A stretch of DNA of 64,000 bases from Mycolicibacterium moriokaense (GCF_003201655.1 NZ_QJJU01000001.1:434001-498000), one strand, 5' to 3'; positions 45,700 to 54,540 are shown, numbered from the stretch's first letter. Made by a program: numbers and translations. The notes: generated by a model from the sequence alone, not told the origin.

Positions 45700-47646
45700 T
45701 TACTTGCTGGCCCGGATCGCCTCGAACACGCTGGGGTCCACCAACGTTGACGTGTCGCCGAGTTCGCGGCCTTCGGCGACATCACGCAGCAGCCTGCGCA
45801 TGATCTTGCCGCTTCGGGTCTTCGGCAGCTCAGGCACGACGTGGATCTCGCGCGGTCGGGCAATCTTTCCGATCTCCTTGGCGACTTGTTCGCGTAGCTC
45901 GTCGACCATGTTGTCGTTGTCCTTGGCGTGCGCCCGCAGGATGACGAACGCGCAGATGCCCTGACCGGTGGTCTCGTCACTCGCACCGACGACGGCCGCC
46001 TCGGCAACGCCGGAGTGTCCGACCAATGCCGATTCCACTTCCGTCGTGGAGATCCGGTGCCCAGACACGTTCATCACGTCGTCGATGCGGCCGAGCAGCC
46101 AGATCGATCCGTCAGAGTCCACCCGCGCTCCGTCGCCTGCGAAATACCAGCCCTTGTCCGCGTAGCGCGACCAATAGGTCTGGATGTACCGCTCCGGATC
46201 ACCCCAGATGCCGCGCAGCATCGACGGCCACGGTTGATCCAGCACCAGATAGCCCGTCACGTGCTCGCCTTCGTCAGCGCCTGGCACCAGTTCGTTGCCG
46301 TCTTCGTCGACGATCTTCGCCGAGATGCCCGGCAGCGGGGTCATAGCCGACCCCGGCTTGGCCTCGGTGACGCCGGGCAGCGGTGAGATCATGATCGCGC
46401 CGGTCTCGGTCTGCCACCACGTGTCGACGACCGGAGTTCGGTTGGCGCCGAACGCATCCCGATACCAGCGCCACGCCTCGGGGTTGATCGGCTCACCAAC
46501 GCTGCCCAGCAGCCGCAGACTGGACAAGTCATGAGCGTCGGGAATCTCGCGTCCCCACTTCATGAACATCCGGATCAGTGTTGGAGCCGTGTAATAGATT
46601 GTGACGCCGTACTTTTCGATGACTTCGAAGTGCCGGTGCTCGTTAGGCGAGTTCGGAGTGCCCTCGTACACCACTTGGGTGGCACCGTTGGACAGCGGCC
46701 CGTACACAATGTACGTGTGCCCGGTGACCCAGCCGATATCGGCTGTGCACCAATACACATCAGTCTCCGGCTTGATGTCGAAGACGTTGTAGTGCGTGTA
46801 GGACGCCTGCGTCAGGTACCCGCCGGAGGTGTGCATGATGCCCTTGGGCTTTCCGGTGGTTCCCGACGTGTAGAGCAGAAACAGCGGGTGCTCGGAGTCG
46901 AAAGCCTCACAGGTGTGCTCGGGTGACGCGACGTCGACGGTCTCGTGCCACCACAGGTCGCGGCCATCGGTCCACGGCGTTTCAATTCCGGTGCGCCGCA
47001 CCACCAGAACGTGCTCGACGGACTTCTGCCCCTCAACTGCTTCGTCGACCGGCTCTTTCAGCGACACCGCCACACCTCGCCGGTACTGGCCATCGGTGGT
47101 GATGACGAGCTTGGCCTCGGCATCTTCGATGCGAGCCGCCAGCGCCGTCGCGGAGAACCCCGCGAACACCACTGAATGCATGATGCCCAACCGCGCGCAT
47201 GCCAGCATCGCCACGATCGCCTCGGGCACCATCGGCATATAGATCGCGACCCGATCACCGGCCACCAGCCCGAAGCCGGTAAGCGCATTGGCGGCCTTGC
47301 TGACCTCGGCGAGCAGATCCGCGTACGTCAGCTCACGGCTGTCGCCGCGGTCGCCCTCCCAGCGAATCGCGACCCGATCGCCGTTACCGGCCTCGACGTG
47401 CCGGTCCACGCAGTTGTAGGCGACGTTGAGCTTGCCGCCGACGAACCACTTGGCGAACGGCGCCTCCGACCAGTCCAGCACCTCGTCGAACGGGGTGTCC
47501 CAGGACAGCCGGTTGGCCTGCTTCGCCCAAAACGCCAACCGGTCGGCCTCGGCGTCGCGGTAAAGTTCGTCGCCCCCATTGGCTTGCGCGGCGAACCCGT
47601 CAGGCGGCGGGTAGACGGACTGAACTTCGGTGTGCGAGTCAGACAT
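45700..47646 (-). CDS. acs: Acetyl-CoA synthetase
   Basis: Activates acetate to acetyl-CoA through acetyl-AMP. The 648-residue protein (ATG 47646, MSDSHTEVQS) matches the ~650-residue family. Core motifs: LLYTSGTTGKPKGIMHT near 260-276 (P-loop), WWQTETGAIMISPLPG near 410, and PKTRSGKIMRRLLRDVAEG near the C-terminus with the lysine subject to reversible acetylation in other bacteria. It faces a divergent small membrane protein gene. Confidence 0.97.
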   Translation of the reverse strand: MSDSHTEVQSVYPPPDGFAAQANGGDELYRDAEADRLAFWAKQANRLSWDTPFDEVLDWSEAPFAKWFVGGKLNVAYNCVDRHVEAGNGDRVAIRWEGDRGDSRELTYADLLAEVSKAANALTGFGLVAGDRVAIYMPMVPEAIVAMLACARLGIMHSVVFAGFSATALAARIEDAEAKLVITTDGQYRRGVAVSLKEPVDEAVEGQKSVEHVLVVRRTGIETPWTDGRDLWWHETVDVASPEHTCEAFDSEHPLFLLYTSGTTGKPKGIMHTSGGYLTQASYTHYNVFDIKPETDVYWCTADIGWVTGHTYIVYGPLSNGATQVVYEGTPNSPNEHRHFEVIEKYGVTIYYTAPTLIRMFMKWGREIPDAHDLSSLRLLGSVGEPINPEAWRWYRDAFGANRTPVVDTWWQTETGAIMISPLPGVTEAKPGSAMTPLPGISAKIVDEDGNELVPGADEGEHVTGYLVLDQPWPSMLRGIWGDPERYIQTYWSRYADKGWYFAGDGARVDSDGSIWLLGRIDDVMNVSGHRISTTEVESALVGHSGVAEAAVVGASDETTGQGICAFVILRAHAKDNDNMVDELREQVAKEIGKIARPREIHVVPELPKTRSGKIMRRLLRDVAEGRELGDTSTLVDPSVFEAIRASK

Positions 47647-47693
47647 ATCGGTGAGCCTAGTCACCGGCCACAGCGCCGACGCAGGCAAGGACA

Positions 47694-48173
47694 ATGGCAT
47701 CCATGGGCGTCATGTCTAAGTTCGCCGACACCTTCCGGATGACCGACGACGCGTGGCAGCGCCATGCCAACCCGTGGAGCGTATGGACCCGTTTCGCGGC
47801 GATCCCGCTGATGATTCTGGCGATCTGGAGCCGGGTCTGGCTGGGCTGGTGGTGCGTGGTGCCGATCGCTGGCGTCATGGTGTGGCTGTGGCTGAACCCG
47901 CGCGCCTTCGCGCCGGTGGAAACGCCGACGAGCTGGACGTCGAAGGGCATCTACGGCGAGAAGCTGTGGCTGAAGGAGCGTGATCGGGTGCCACCCGATC
48001 ATCTGAGGGTGCTGCGAATGCTGGTGCCGGTAGGCGCCGCCGGTTTCGTACTGCTGACCTATGGCCTGGTGAGGCTCCAGCTTTGGCCGACCGCATTCGG
48101 TGCCAGCCTGATCGTGCTTGCTCAGCTGTGGCGGATCGACAGGCTGGTCGTGTTCTACGAGGGCACGCGCTAG
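47694..48173 (+). CDS. Four-helix membrane protein (DUF6653-like)
   Basis: A 159-residue protein with paired hydrophobic helices at about 38-75 (FAAIPLMILAIWSRVW, WWCVVPIAGVMVWLWL) and 115-150 (VPVGAAGFVLLTYGLV, LWPTAFGASLIVLAQLW). The conserved starting segment is FRMTDDAWQRHANPWSVWTR, and the linker holds YGEKLWLKERD. The family is found widely in actinobacteria without known function. ATG 47694; ATGs at 47703 and 47712 are alternatives. Confidence 0.7.
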   Translation: MASMGVMSKFADTFRMTDDAWQRHANPWSVWTRFAAIPLMILAIWSRVWLGWWCVVPIAGVMVWLWLNPRAFAPVETPTSWTSKGIYGEKLWLKERDRVPPDHLRVLRMLVPVGAAGFVLLTYGLVRLQLWPTAFGASLIVLAQLWRIDRLVVFYEGTR

Positions 48174-48184
48174 CGTGTGCTGCC

Positions 48185-48961
48185 GTGACGACCGAGGCTG
48201 ACCCGCTCGCCCCGCTGGCCGAGTTGGCAGGCGTTGCCGCGGCAGGCGAGGAAGCGCGCGAGGCGCTGGGCCGCGCGCATCGCCATCGCACCAATCTGCG
48301 GAGATGGCCGGCTACCGCCGCCGAGGCAGCACTTCGGGCCGCGCGGGCGTCGTCCGTCCTGGACGGCGGATCCTTGCAACTGTCGGACGCCGGCGCGCCT
48401 GACCCGGTCCTCGCGGGAGCGTTGCGGGTAGCGGAGGCCTTGGAAGGTGGGGCCACGTCGTTGGTCGGCGTGTGGCAGCGGGCGCCGCTTCAGGCCATCG
48501 CCCGACTGCACGCGCTGGCGGCCGCCGACCTTGCCGACGACGACCGGTTGGGCCGTCCGCGCAGCGACGTCGATGTCGGCCGCAGGCTAGCCCTGCTGGC
48601 CGACATCGTCACCGGCGGAACACGAGTGCCCGCGCCGGTGCTCGCCGCCGTCGTCCACGGTGAGCTGCTGACGCTGGAGCCGTTCGGTACCGCCGACGGT
48701 GTGGTGGCAAGGGCGGTGTCGCGCCTGGTGACCATCGCCAGTGGTCTTGACCCGCACGGCCTCGGCGTTCCGGAGGTGTATTGGATGCGGCACTCAGGCG
48801 ACTACCGGGCCGCGGCAAGGGGGTTCTCCTCGGGCACACCCGACGGCCTTGCGGCGTGGCTGGTGATGAGCGCCAAGGCCCTGCATGGCGGCGCGCGAGA
48901 GGCGCTGTCCATCGCCGAGGCGGCGTCCCAGCAACGCGAAGCGGGCGACGCTCCGAAATGA
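48185..48961 (+). CDS. Fic-like, probably degenerate, protein (Rv3662c-like)
   Basis: A 258-residue helical protein, often listed as an oxidoreductase in mycobacteria. The segment VHGELLTLEPFGTADGVVAR resembles the Fic-domain signature hHPFxDGNGRxxR. The catalytic His is replaced (EPF instead of HPF) and the GNGR core is altered (TADGVVAR), so AMP-transfer activity is unlikely unless by a variant mechanism. The preceding RDALLTLRPQL-type helices are consistent with a Fic fold. GTG at 48185 starts 11 bp after the previous stop. The Ms1 RNA lies after it. Confidence 0.7.
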   Translation: MTTEADPLAPLAELAGVAAAGEEAREALGRAHRHRTNLRRWPATAAEAALRAARASSVLDGGSLQLSDAGAPDPVLAGALRVAEALEGGATSLVGVWQRAPLQAIARLHALAAADLADDDRLGRPRSDVDVGRRLALLADIVTGGTRVPAPVLAAVVHGELLTLEPFGTADGVVARAVSRLVTIASGLDPHGLGVPEVYWMRHSGDYRAAARGFSSGTPDGLAAWLVMSAKALHGGAREALSIAEAASQQREAGDAPK

Positions 48962-48995
48962 TTCGGCTCGCCGCCCGCTAGCACGGACTCCGGTT

Positions 48996-49235
48996 ACCAA
49001 GCGTGCTTGGTGGGTTGCGTGGGTGACCTCGGCGTCCTTGCGATGCGCTTCGACTGCAACCCCACCCAAGGGGTCGTCGTGGCCGTCCGCTTTTCGCAAT
49101 TACGCAGGCCCGCAACACTTTTGCCTATTCCGCGGCATGTGCTCCGCGTGGGTGCCGGGATCCGTGCTGGGTAGCCTGCCTTCGGGAGGTCGAGCCTTCT
49201 CTTCCGGCTCGGCCCTGGCCTAGCCAGGCTTCCGT
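48996..49235 (-). ncRNA. Ms1 / MTS2823-type RNA
   Basis: Located between the Rv3662c-like gene and the Rv3661-like HAD gene, the same place and orientation as the abundant MTS2823 RNA of M. tuberculosis, homologue of M. smegmatis Ms1, which binds core RNA polymerase. The ~240-bp segment has no coding frame. A 17-bp-spaced promoter lies upstream on the minus strand. It ends in a small hairpin (accaag/cttggt, 48996-49011) whose purine/pyrimidine arms are perfect. Exact ends are predicted from promoter and hairpin. The family call rests on synteny. Confidence 0.75.
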
Positions 49236-49241
49236 GCTTCC

Positions 49242-49270
49242 TTTGTACTCCGTGACATCGGTCACATCAA
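49242..49270 (-). promoter_or_regulatory. Predicted Ms1 promoter with an embedded CRP-type site
   Basis: On the minus strand, TTGATG (complement of 49265-49270) and TACAAA (complement of 49242-49247) are 17 bp apart. Between and overlapping them, TGTGACCGATGTCACG (complement of 49251-49266) matches the CRP consensus TGTGA-N6-TCACA at nine of ten positions. A bound CRP dimer would sit on the core promoter. Confidence 0.7.
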
Positions 49271-49333
49271 GGGCCAATTGCCTGCGACTCGCGATCGTTA
49301 CACCCCTGCGCCAGCTACTACGCGGAGTAGCTA

Positions 49334-50191
49334 TCAGAAAGCGAAGCGGCGCAGCAACGAGTACGTCAGCGCCCCCGCGGCCAGGGCGCTCACTCCGACC
49401 GCCGCGGTGGTTGCGACTGCGGCGCCCGATGGGGCCGGAATGCGGTCGCGCAGCGACACCGGGTTGGAGAACGTGACCACCGGCCAGTCCCGAGCCGCCG
49501 CTTCTTTGCGCAGTGCGCGATCGGGGTTCACCACGGTGGGATGGCCGACTGCCCCGAGCATCGGTAGGTCGGTGATTGAGTCGGAGTACGCGTAGCAATG
49601 TTCGAGTACGTAGTCCTCGCGCGCGGCGAGCTGACGGATAGCTTCGACCTTGCCGTCGCCGTAGCAGTAGAAGGCGATCTCGCCGGTGTAGCGGCCGTCC
49701 TCGACGACCATCCTGGTGGCCATTGCGTGGGTGGCGCCCAGTGCGCGGGCGATCGGCGCGACGATCTCCTCGCCAGAGGCCGAAACCACGACTACGTCGC
49801 GCCCGCAGATCTTGTGGTCGGCGATCAACTCGGCGGCTTCGGCGAACACCAACGGGTTGACGATGTCGTGCAGCGTCTCGCCGACAATCGACTTCACTTG
49901 CTCGACGTCCCACCCGGTGCACATGTTCGTGACGTAAGAGCGCATGCGGTCCATTTGATCGTGGTCGGCACCCGACATCAGGAACAGGAACTGCGCGTAG
50001 GTCGACTTGAGCACCGCACGCCGATTGATTAGCCCCTGATCGAAGAAAGGTTTGCTGAATGCCAATGTGCTCGATTTGGCGATGACGGTCTTATCAAGAT
50101 CGAAGAAGGCCGCGGTCCGAACAGGCCTTCCGGACGGCGTTTCGGTTTGCGGCGTTGTCAACCCTCTGGCCGCCGGCTCGGGTGCGGTCAC
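49334..50191 (-). CDS. HAD-IB family phosphatase, SerB-like, with membrane tail (Rv3661-like)
   Basis: A 285-residue protein. HAD motif I is FFDLDKTVIAKSS near residues 26-38, motif II in VVVSASGEE near 138-146, motif III/IV in HCYAYSDSITDLPML near 205-219. The C-terminal ~35 residues (VATTAAVGVSALAAGALTY) form a membrane anchor ending in SLLRRFAF. It resembles phosphoserine phosphatase-like enzymes involved in lipid or septum-related functions; the substrate is unknown. GTG at 50191 (VTAPEP) is used; the frame stays open upstream to 50275. Confidence 0.85.
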   Translation of the reverse strand: MTAPEPAARGLTTPQTETPSGRPVRTAAFFDLDKTVIAKSSTLAFSKPFFDQGLINRRAVLKSTYAQFLFLMSGADHDQMDRMRSYVTNMCTGWDVEQVKSIVGETLHDIVNPLVFAEAAELIADHKICGRDVVVVSASGEEIVAPIARALGATHAMATRMVVEDGRYTGEIAFYCYGDGKVEAIRQLAAREDYVLEHCYAYSDSITDLPMLGAVGHPTVVNPDRALRKEAAARDWPVVTFSNPVSLRDRIPAPSGAAVATTAAVGVSALAAGALTYSLLRRFAF

Positions 50192-50314
50192 ACCGTCCAG
50201 CATAGGGGCCGGTGAGTGACAAGAGTCGAGAGAGTGTACAAATTGGCAGTTCACGACAGGTGCCGGTGACTGCAATCTTTCCTGCTATCCGGTGCTTTCT
50301 CTGGCAAGCAGTAC

Positions 50315-50345
50315 TTGCGCCCATCCGCTGTGCCGTGTGTATAGT
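50315..50345 (+). promoter_or_regulatory. Predicted 6C RNA promoter
   Basis: A good -10 hexamer, tatagt (50340-50345), lies just before the 6C RNA. The best -35 (ttgcgc, 50315-50320) is 19 bp away and poor. Confidence 0.55.
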
Positions 50346-50350
50346 GAGCA

Positions 50351-50447
50351 TTACTCGGCTTATGCCGGGTGTGCATCAGCCCGACCCCCCGGGGCTGATA
50401 CACGACGACCTCCGCCTCCTCCCCCCCTGGCGGGGGTCGTCTTTTTT
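50351..50447 (+). ncRNA. 6C small RNA (B11 type)
   Basis: The actinobacterial 6C RNA is defined by two hairpins with at least six C residues in their loops. Both are visible: atcagccc/gggctgat (50375-50382, 50392-50399) with loop gaccccccg, and a 13-bp stem (50404-50416 with 50429-50441, one G-U) with loop tcctccccccct, followed by a T-run. It lies between the Rv3661-like gene and ssd, as the B11/6C RNA does in M. tuberculosis, where it is on the same strand as ssd. It pairs with mRNAs through the C-rich loops. Confidence 0.92.
50404..50447 (+). terminator. Intrinsic terminator of the 6C RNA
   Basis: A 13-bp GC-rich stem (one G-U pair) followed by six T bases at 50442-50447; it is the only classical hairpin-plus-T-run terminator clearly seen in the window. 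Confidence 0.9.
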
Positions 50448-50620
50448 CCTAAACTTCTTTCGTAATGCGGATATATCAGCTGTTCTTCATTGGTTGCGGA
50501 ACGCGATTTTCAGTGCGGACATACCACAGAGTTTGTTCGGTTTATCCACAGATTCGCATTCGTCCACAGACGCCGTAACGACCATGGCGCTGTGTCGTGA
50601 CCCGGCCGCAGGCTGAGGTC

Positions 50621-51691
50621 ATGACCGCAAGCAACGGGATCTTGGCGCTGGTCGGCGACCCCGCAATCCGAGACGACGTGGACCGCATCGCGGCGGCCGC
50701 CGGGCTGCCGGTTGTCCACGCGTCCGACCCGTCAAGCCGCAAAGTATGGACAGCCGCGGCGGCCGTTCTGCTCGATGTGGCCGCCGCGCGACGCTGTGCG
50801 TGCAGGGCCTTGCCGCGGCGCGGTCGCGTCGTTCTGCTCGTCGGAACCGAACCTCGAGCCGCCGACTTTCAGGCGGCGATCGCGGTGGGAGCCCAGCACG
50901 TCGTCACACTGCCCGGACATGACAGCGAGTTGATGGCCGAGCTGTCGGACGCCGCCGACGCGTCGTCCGACACGGGTCACCGCGGCGCGGTCGTCGGCGT
51001 GATCGCAGGCAGAGGCGGGGCCGGTGCGTCCGTTTTTGCGACCGCGCTGGCGCAGGCGTCAACGGGAATGTCTGAAGCGCTGCTCATCGACGCCGACCCG
51101 TGGGGCGGGGGCATCGACCTGATCCTTGGCAGCGAGGATGAGGCCGGCCTGCGCTGGCCCGATCTCGCGATGCAAGGCGGTCGGGTGAGCTACCCGGCGC
51201 TGCGGGACGCGCTACCGAAACGAGGTGGCGTCACCGTGTTGTCGGGCAGTCGCACCGGCGGTGATATCGACGCCGAGCCGCTCGGCGCGGTGATCGACGC
51301 AGGCAGCCGCGGTGGTGCGACGGTGATCTGCGACCTGCCGCGGCGATCGACCGGCGCGGTGGAGACGGTGCTCGACGCGGCCGACCTCGTCGTCGTGATG
51401 GCTCCTGCCGACGTTCGGTCGTGCGCCGCCGCCGCGGCGATCGTGCCGTGGGTGTCGGCGGCCAATCCGAACGCAGGCGTGGTGGTGCGGGGCCCGTCGC
51501 CTGGCGGCCTCAGATCGGCCGACGTCGCCAAGATTGTCGGGCTGCCGCTGCTGGCCGCGATGCGGGCACAGCCGGGTGTGGCCGATGCCCTCGAGCGGGG
51601 TGGGTTGCGCCTGCGGCATCGATCACCGCTCGCGACCGCGGCGCGGCGCGTCCTCGCAATATTGCACCAGCACCAAACGGCCGCGCCATGA
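50621..51691 (+). CDS. ssd: Septum-site-determining / CpaE-type protein Ssd (Rv3660c-like)
   Basis: A 356-residue MinD/CpaE-family protein encoded at the head of the Tad-type locus. Residues 1-115 form an atypical receiver-like domain, and the P-loop-like region reads VIAGRGGAGASVFATALAQA near 127-146. The usual signature lysine of the deviant Walker A (KGGxGKT) is replaced (RGGAGAS), so ATP binding is probably altered, as known for Ssd. It follows with LLIDADPWGGG. In M. tuberculosis, ssd affects septum formation. ATG 50621; overlaps cpaF by ATGA. Confidence 0.88.
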   Translation: MTASNGILALVGDPAIRDDVDRIAAAAGLPVVHASDPSSRKVWTAAAAVLLDVAAARRCACRALPRRGRVVLLVGTEPRAADFQAAIAVGAQHVVTLPGHDSELMAELSDAADASSDTGHRGAVVGVIAGRGGAGASVFATALAQASTGMSEALLIDADPWGGGIDLILGSEDEAGLRWPDLAMQGGRVSYPALRDALPKRGGVTVLSGSRTGGDIDAEPLGAVIDAGSRGGATVICDLPRRSTGAVETVLDAADLVVVMAPADVRSCAAAAAIVPWVSAANPNAGVVVRGPSPGGLRSADVAKIVGLPLLAAMRAQPGVADALERGGLRLRHRSPLATAARRVLAILHQHQTAAP

Positions 51692-52584
51692 GCGCGTCAC
51701 TGATCGACCGGGTTCGCGAGCGGCTGGCCATCGAGTCCGGCCCGCTGCGGCCCGACGTGGTAGCGGCGGCCATCCGGGCTGAGTCCGGTGGCGTGCTCGG
51801 TGACACCGAGGTGCTGAGCAGTTTGCGGGTGCTGCAGACCGAGCTGACAGGGGCGGGCATCCTCGAGCCGCTGCTGTGCGCTGACGGCACTACCGACGTG
51901 CTGGTCACCGCGCCCGACGCGGTGTGGATCGACGATGGAAACGGTTTGCGCCGCACCTCAATTCGATTCGCCGACGACACCGCGGTCCGCAGGCTGGCGC
52001 AGCGACTGGCACTGTCCGCCGGACGGCGCCTCGACGACGCACAGCCGTGGGTCGACGGCCAGTTGGCTGGGCTGGGAACAGGCCAGTTCACCGTCCGGCT
52101 GCACGCGGTGCTGCAGCCGATCGCCGCGGGTGGCACCTGCCTGTCGCTGCGCGTGCTGCGGCCTGCCACTCAGGACCTGGCTGCGCTGACTCGTTCGGGC
52201 ACCATCGCGCCGCAGGCGGCCGCGCTGCTCGATGACATCATCGGCGCGCGGCTGGCCATGCTCATTTCTGGCGGAACGGGGGCAGGAAAGACGACGCTGT
52301 TGTCCGCGGTATTGGGGGCCGTTGCGGTCGGCGAACGCATCGTCTGCGTGGAGGACGCCGCCGAACTCGCGCCAACGCATCCGCATCTGGTCAAGCTCGT
52401 CGCGCGCTGCGCCAATGTCGAAGGCGTCGGCGAAGTCACCGTTCGCGATCTGGTGAGGCAGGCGCTGCGGATGCGTCCGGACCGGATCGTCGTCGGCGAG
52501 GTGCGCGGTGCCGAGGTCGTCGATCTGCTCGCCGCGCTCAACCCTCCCATTAGTTGCCAAAAATTTGTTTTAGCCATTGTCTGA
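51688..52584 (+). pseudogene. CpaF/TadA-type secretion ATPase, 5' part, interrupted by the insertion
   Basis: Native codons run to 52542 (285 residues). The segment keeps Walker A (GGTGAGKTTLL, 195-205) and Walker B-region (DRIVVGEVRGAEVVDLLAALN, 265-285). The native protein continues with TGHDGGAGTVHANN at 59121. In the split gene the frame reads 13 more element-encoded residues after AALN (PPISCQKFVLAIV) before a stop at 52582-52584. The product therefore lacks the conserved TGHDGG-HANN motif and C-terminal 103 residues. Removal of the insertion restores a 388-residue ATPase of normal length. The 5' piece overlaps ssd by 4 bp. Confidence 0.93.
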
Positions 52585-52761
52585 CCAGTTCATAATGTTG
52601 AGGACGCGTTCGTGACACTGCTAAGGCTGGCTCACGCATCTCCTTCGAGCAGGGGCCTCGGGCACGGTGCAGACGTTGGGCGCGGGCTGGTGTGTGCGAT
52701 CCGTCGGGACACCTAGTTGTGCTATTTCGTGACATTGGTTACGCCGGCCGAATGCGGCCGG

Positions 52762-53655
52762 TCATAGCCGGGCCGGCGACCAGTAAGCGAGCATCTCGGC
52801 GAAGGTCTCGAACGCCGCGGCGGACGCGCCATAGGTCGCCTCGAGGTGGATGCTCAGCGGATAGCCGAGGTCGGCGACTCCATCTATCACGCGCTTGTAC
52901 AGGTCGACCATGAGCTGGCGCCTGGCAGCAGTTTCGCTGGTGGCCAACGTCTTAACGAACGCCTGCTCATCGGCGACGGCGGCGTTGCCCGGATCCCGGA
53001 TCAGCCAATCGATGAAACCCACCCGGTTCTCGACCTTCGCTACGAACCCGAACGACAGCAGGATCTCGGGCCGAGAGTCCGTGGTCTTGGCGAACTCGCT
53101 GAGGAAACCCACGATCGCGTCGGAATACAGCAGCTGGGTCTGAGCGAAGGTCGCGCCTTGATCGCATTTGAAATTGAACCGCCCCTGTTCGCCTTCCCGC
53201 GTGGGGATCAGGATCACGCCGCGGTTATCTACCAGCTGGCGGTAAATCGACAGTGCGTCGGTCGGCGCGATGCCTGGGCCGTCACCGTCGTGCATGGTGC
53301 GCGGCACGCCGACGAACACGATGCCATCGATGCTGGCAGCCACCAGATCGGTGACTCGTCGGCGCAGTGAGGGCTCGTCGGAGAAGGAGGTGACCTGGCT
53401 GCACAGCCCGTTGACCCCGGGCAACTCCGGTTTGATCATCGACCAAAACTCCAGCACGTCGACCTTGGGCTTCATCTCGACGGGCCGGTCATCTTCCTCG
53501 GGGATCATGCCCGGCATCATCACGTGCCCGATCCTCCCGTCGATACCTGCGTCCACGGCAAGGCGCAACGCTTTGCGGGCATCTGCGACTGGCTGCTGAG
53601 CTCCGCGTTCCACATTCGGCGGTACTAGCTCGAGCGCGACGGTGTTGAGCGTCAC
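52762..53655 (-). CDS. Methylenetetrahydrofolate reductase-like protein (Rv2172c type), element cargo
   Basis: A 297-residue protein of the metF-like superfamily. It resembles the mycobacterial MTHFR described for Rv2172c (start MTLNTVALELVPPNVERG, TIM-barrel-like segments IDGIVFVGVPRTMHDGDGPG and FNFKCDQGATFAQTQLL). MTHFR reduces 5,10-methylene-THF to 5-methyl-THF for methionine synthesis. The gene lies inside the insertion, near its left end, with GTG start at 53655. A hairpin (ccggcc/ggccgg, 52744-52761) follows its stop. Whether the chromosome also keeps its own copy cannot be seen here. Confidence 0.8.
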   Translation of the reverse strand: MTLNTVALELVPPNVERGAQQPVADARKALRLAVDAGIDGRIGHVMMPGMIPEEDDRPVEMKPKVDVLEFWSMIKPELPGVNGLCSQVTSFSDEPSLRRRVTDLVAASIDGIVFVGVPRTMHDGDGPGIAPTDALSIYRQLVDNRGVILIPTREGEQGRFNFKCDQGATFAQTQLLYSDAIVGFLSEFAKTTDSRPEILLSFGFVAKVENRVGFIDWLIRDPGNAAVADEQAFVKTLATSETAARRQLMVDLYKRVIDGVADLGYPLSIHLEATYGASAAAFETFAEMLAYWSPARL

Positions 53656-53930
53656 CAGACTTCACTCGTTTGGAGCTGGTCGAAGTCGCCTCCGCTGACG
53701 CCGTCTCGGCGAGCGAAGTCCACGGAAAAACGCGCGGGCTTGCCGTTCATGCGCACACCCCCGTAAAGATCGGCCTGCCGCTGACGATTCGAGGGTAGCT
53801 GGGCGCGAGTAGCACAACCCCCACGACCGTATAACCAACGTGGTGAAACACCACACCTGGTGCCTTTTCCACGAAGGTCCGCTCGGTAATCATCCCGGCG
53901 AGGTGTGCTGGCGGAGCTTGATAGGTTGCC

Positions 53931-54431
53931 GTGGTGGTCGGCCGTGCGCTGTTGTTCCTGGACGTGGATGGCACCCTGTTGCCCAGCGATGGAGCGAAGC
54001 TCGATGCGACGCTTGTCGATTGGCAGGAATGGCAGAGTCGCCGCAACCCGCGGCTGGCGCGGATGGACCGCACGCATGGTCGACGTCTGCTGGCCCTGGC
54101 CTGCGATCTGGTCTGGGCCACGGCCTGGATGCACGACGCCAACGAGGTGATCGCCCCGCTGCTCGGGCTCCCACCGTTGCCGGTGGCTGATCTGCCCGAA
54201 GCGCCGCTGGAGGATCCGATCGGCACCCTGCACTGGAAGACGGCGGCGCTGGTCGCAGCTGCCGCTGGGCGTCGCTTCGTCTGGCTCGACGACGAGATCT
54301 CCGACATCGATCGTGCATGGGTGGGCGCACATCACGGAGGATCGGCTTTGCTTCATCGTGTCGATCCGAGGTCGGGGTTGACCGAAGCGGATCTCGCCGT
54401 GGTCGGCGACTGGCTCGAGGCCCCGGCCTGA
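53931..54431 (+). CDS. HAD-domain protein (Swiss-Army-Knife RNA repair-like), element cargo
   Basis: A 166-residue HAD phosphatase-like protein. Motif I is ALLFLDVDGTLLPSDG near residues 6-21 (DxDGT) and motif III/IV-like WLDDEISDIDRAW near 120. The family name comes from HAD domains in RNA repair proteins; small stand-alone members are frequent in actinobacteria. GTG at 53931. It is oriented opposite to the recombinases and to the MTHFR-like gene. Role within the element is unknown. Confidence 0.75.
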   Translation: MVVGRALLFLDVDGTLLPSDGAKLDATLVDWQEWQSRRNPRLARMDRTHGRRLLALACDLVWATAWMHDANEVIAPLLGLPPLPVADLPEAPLEDPIGTLHWKTAALVAAAAGRRFVWLDDEISDIDRAWVGAHHGGSALLHRVDPRSGLTEADLAVVGDWLEAPA

Positions 54432-54540
54432 TCACCCCATGTCAGGCGGTGTAGGGCAGCGGTCATGGGATTAATCTCCTTGTGGTAGTAGGGAATCAAG
54501 ATCTTCAATCACCCGTAGTCGATGCACGCCTAAGCCGCGA

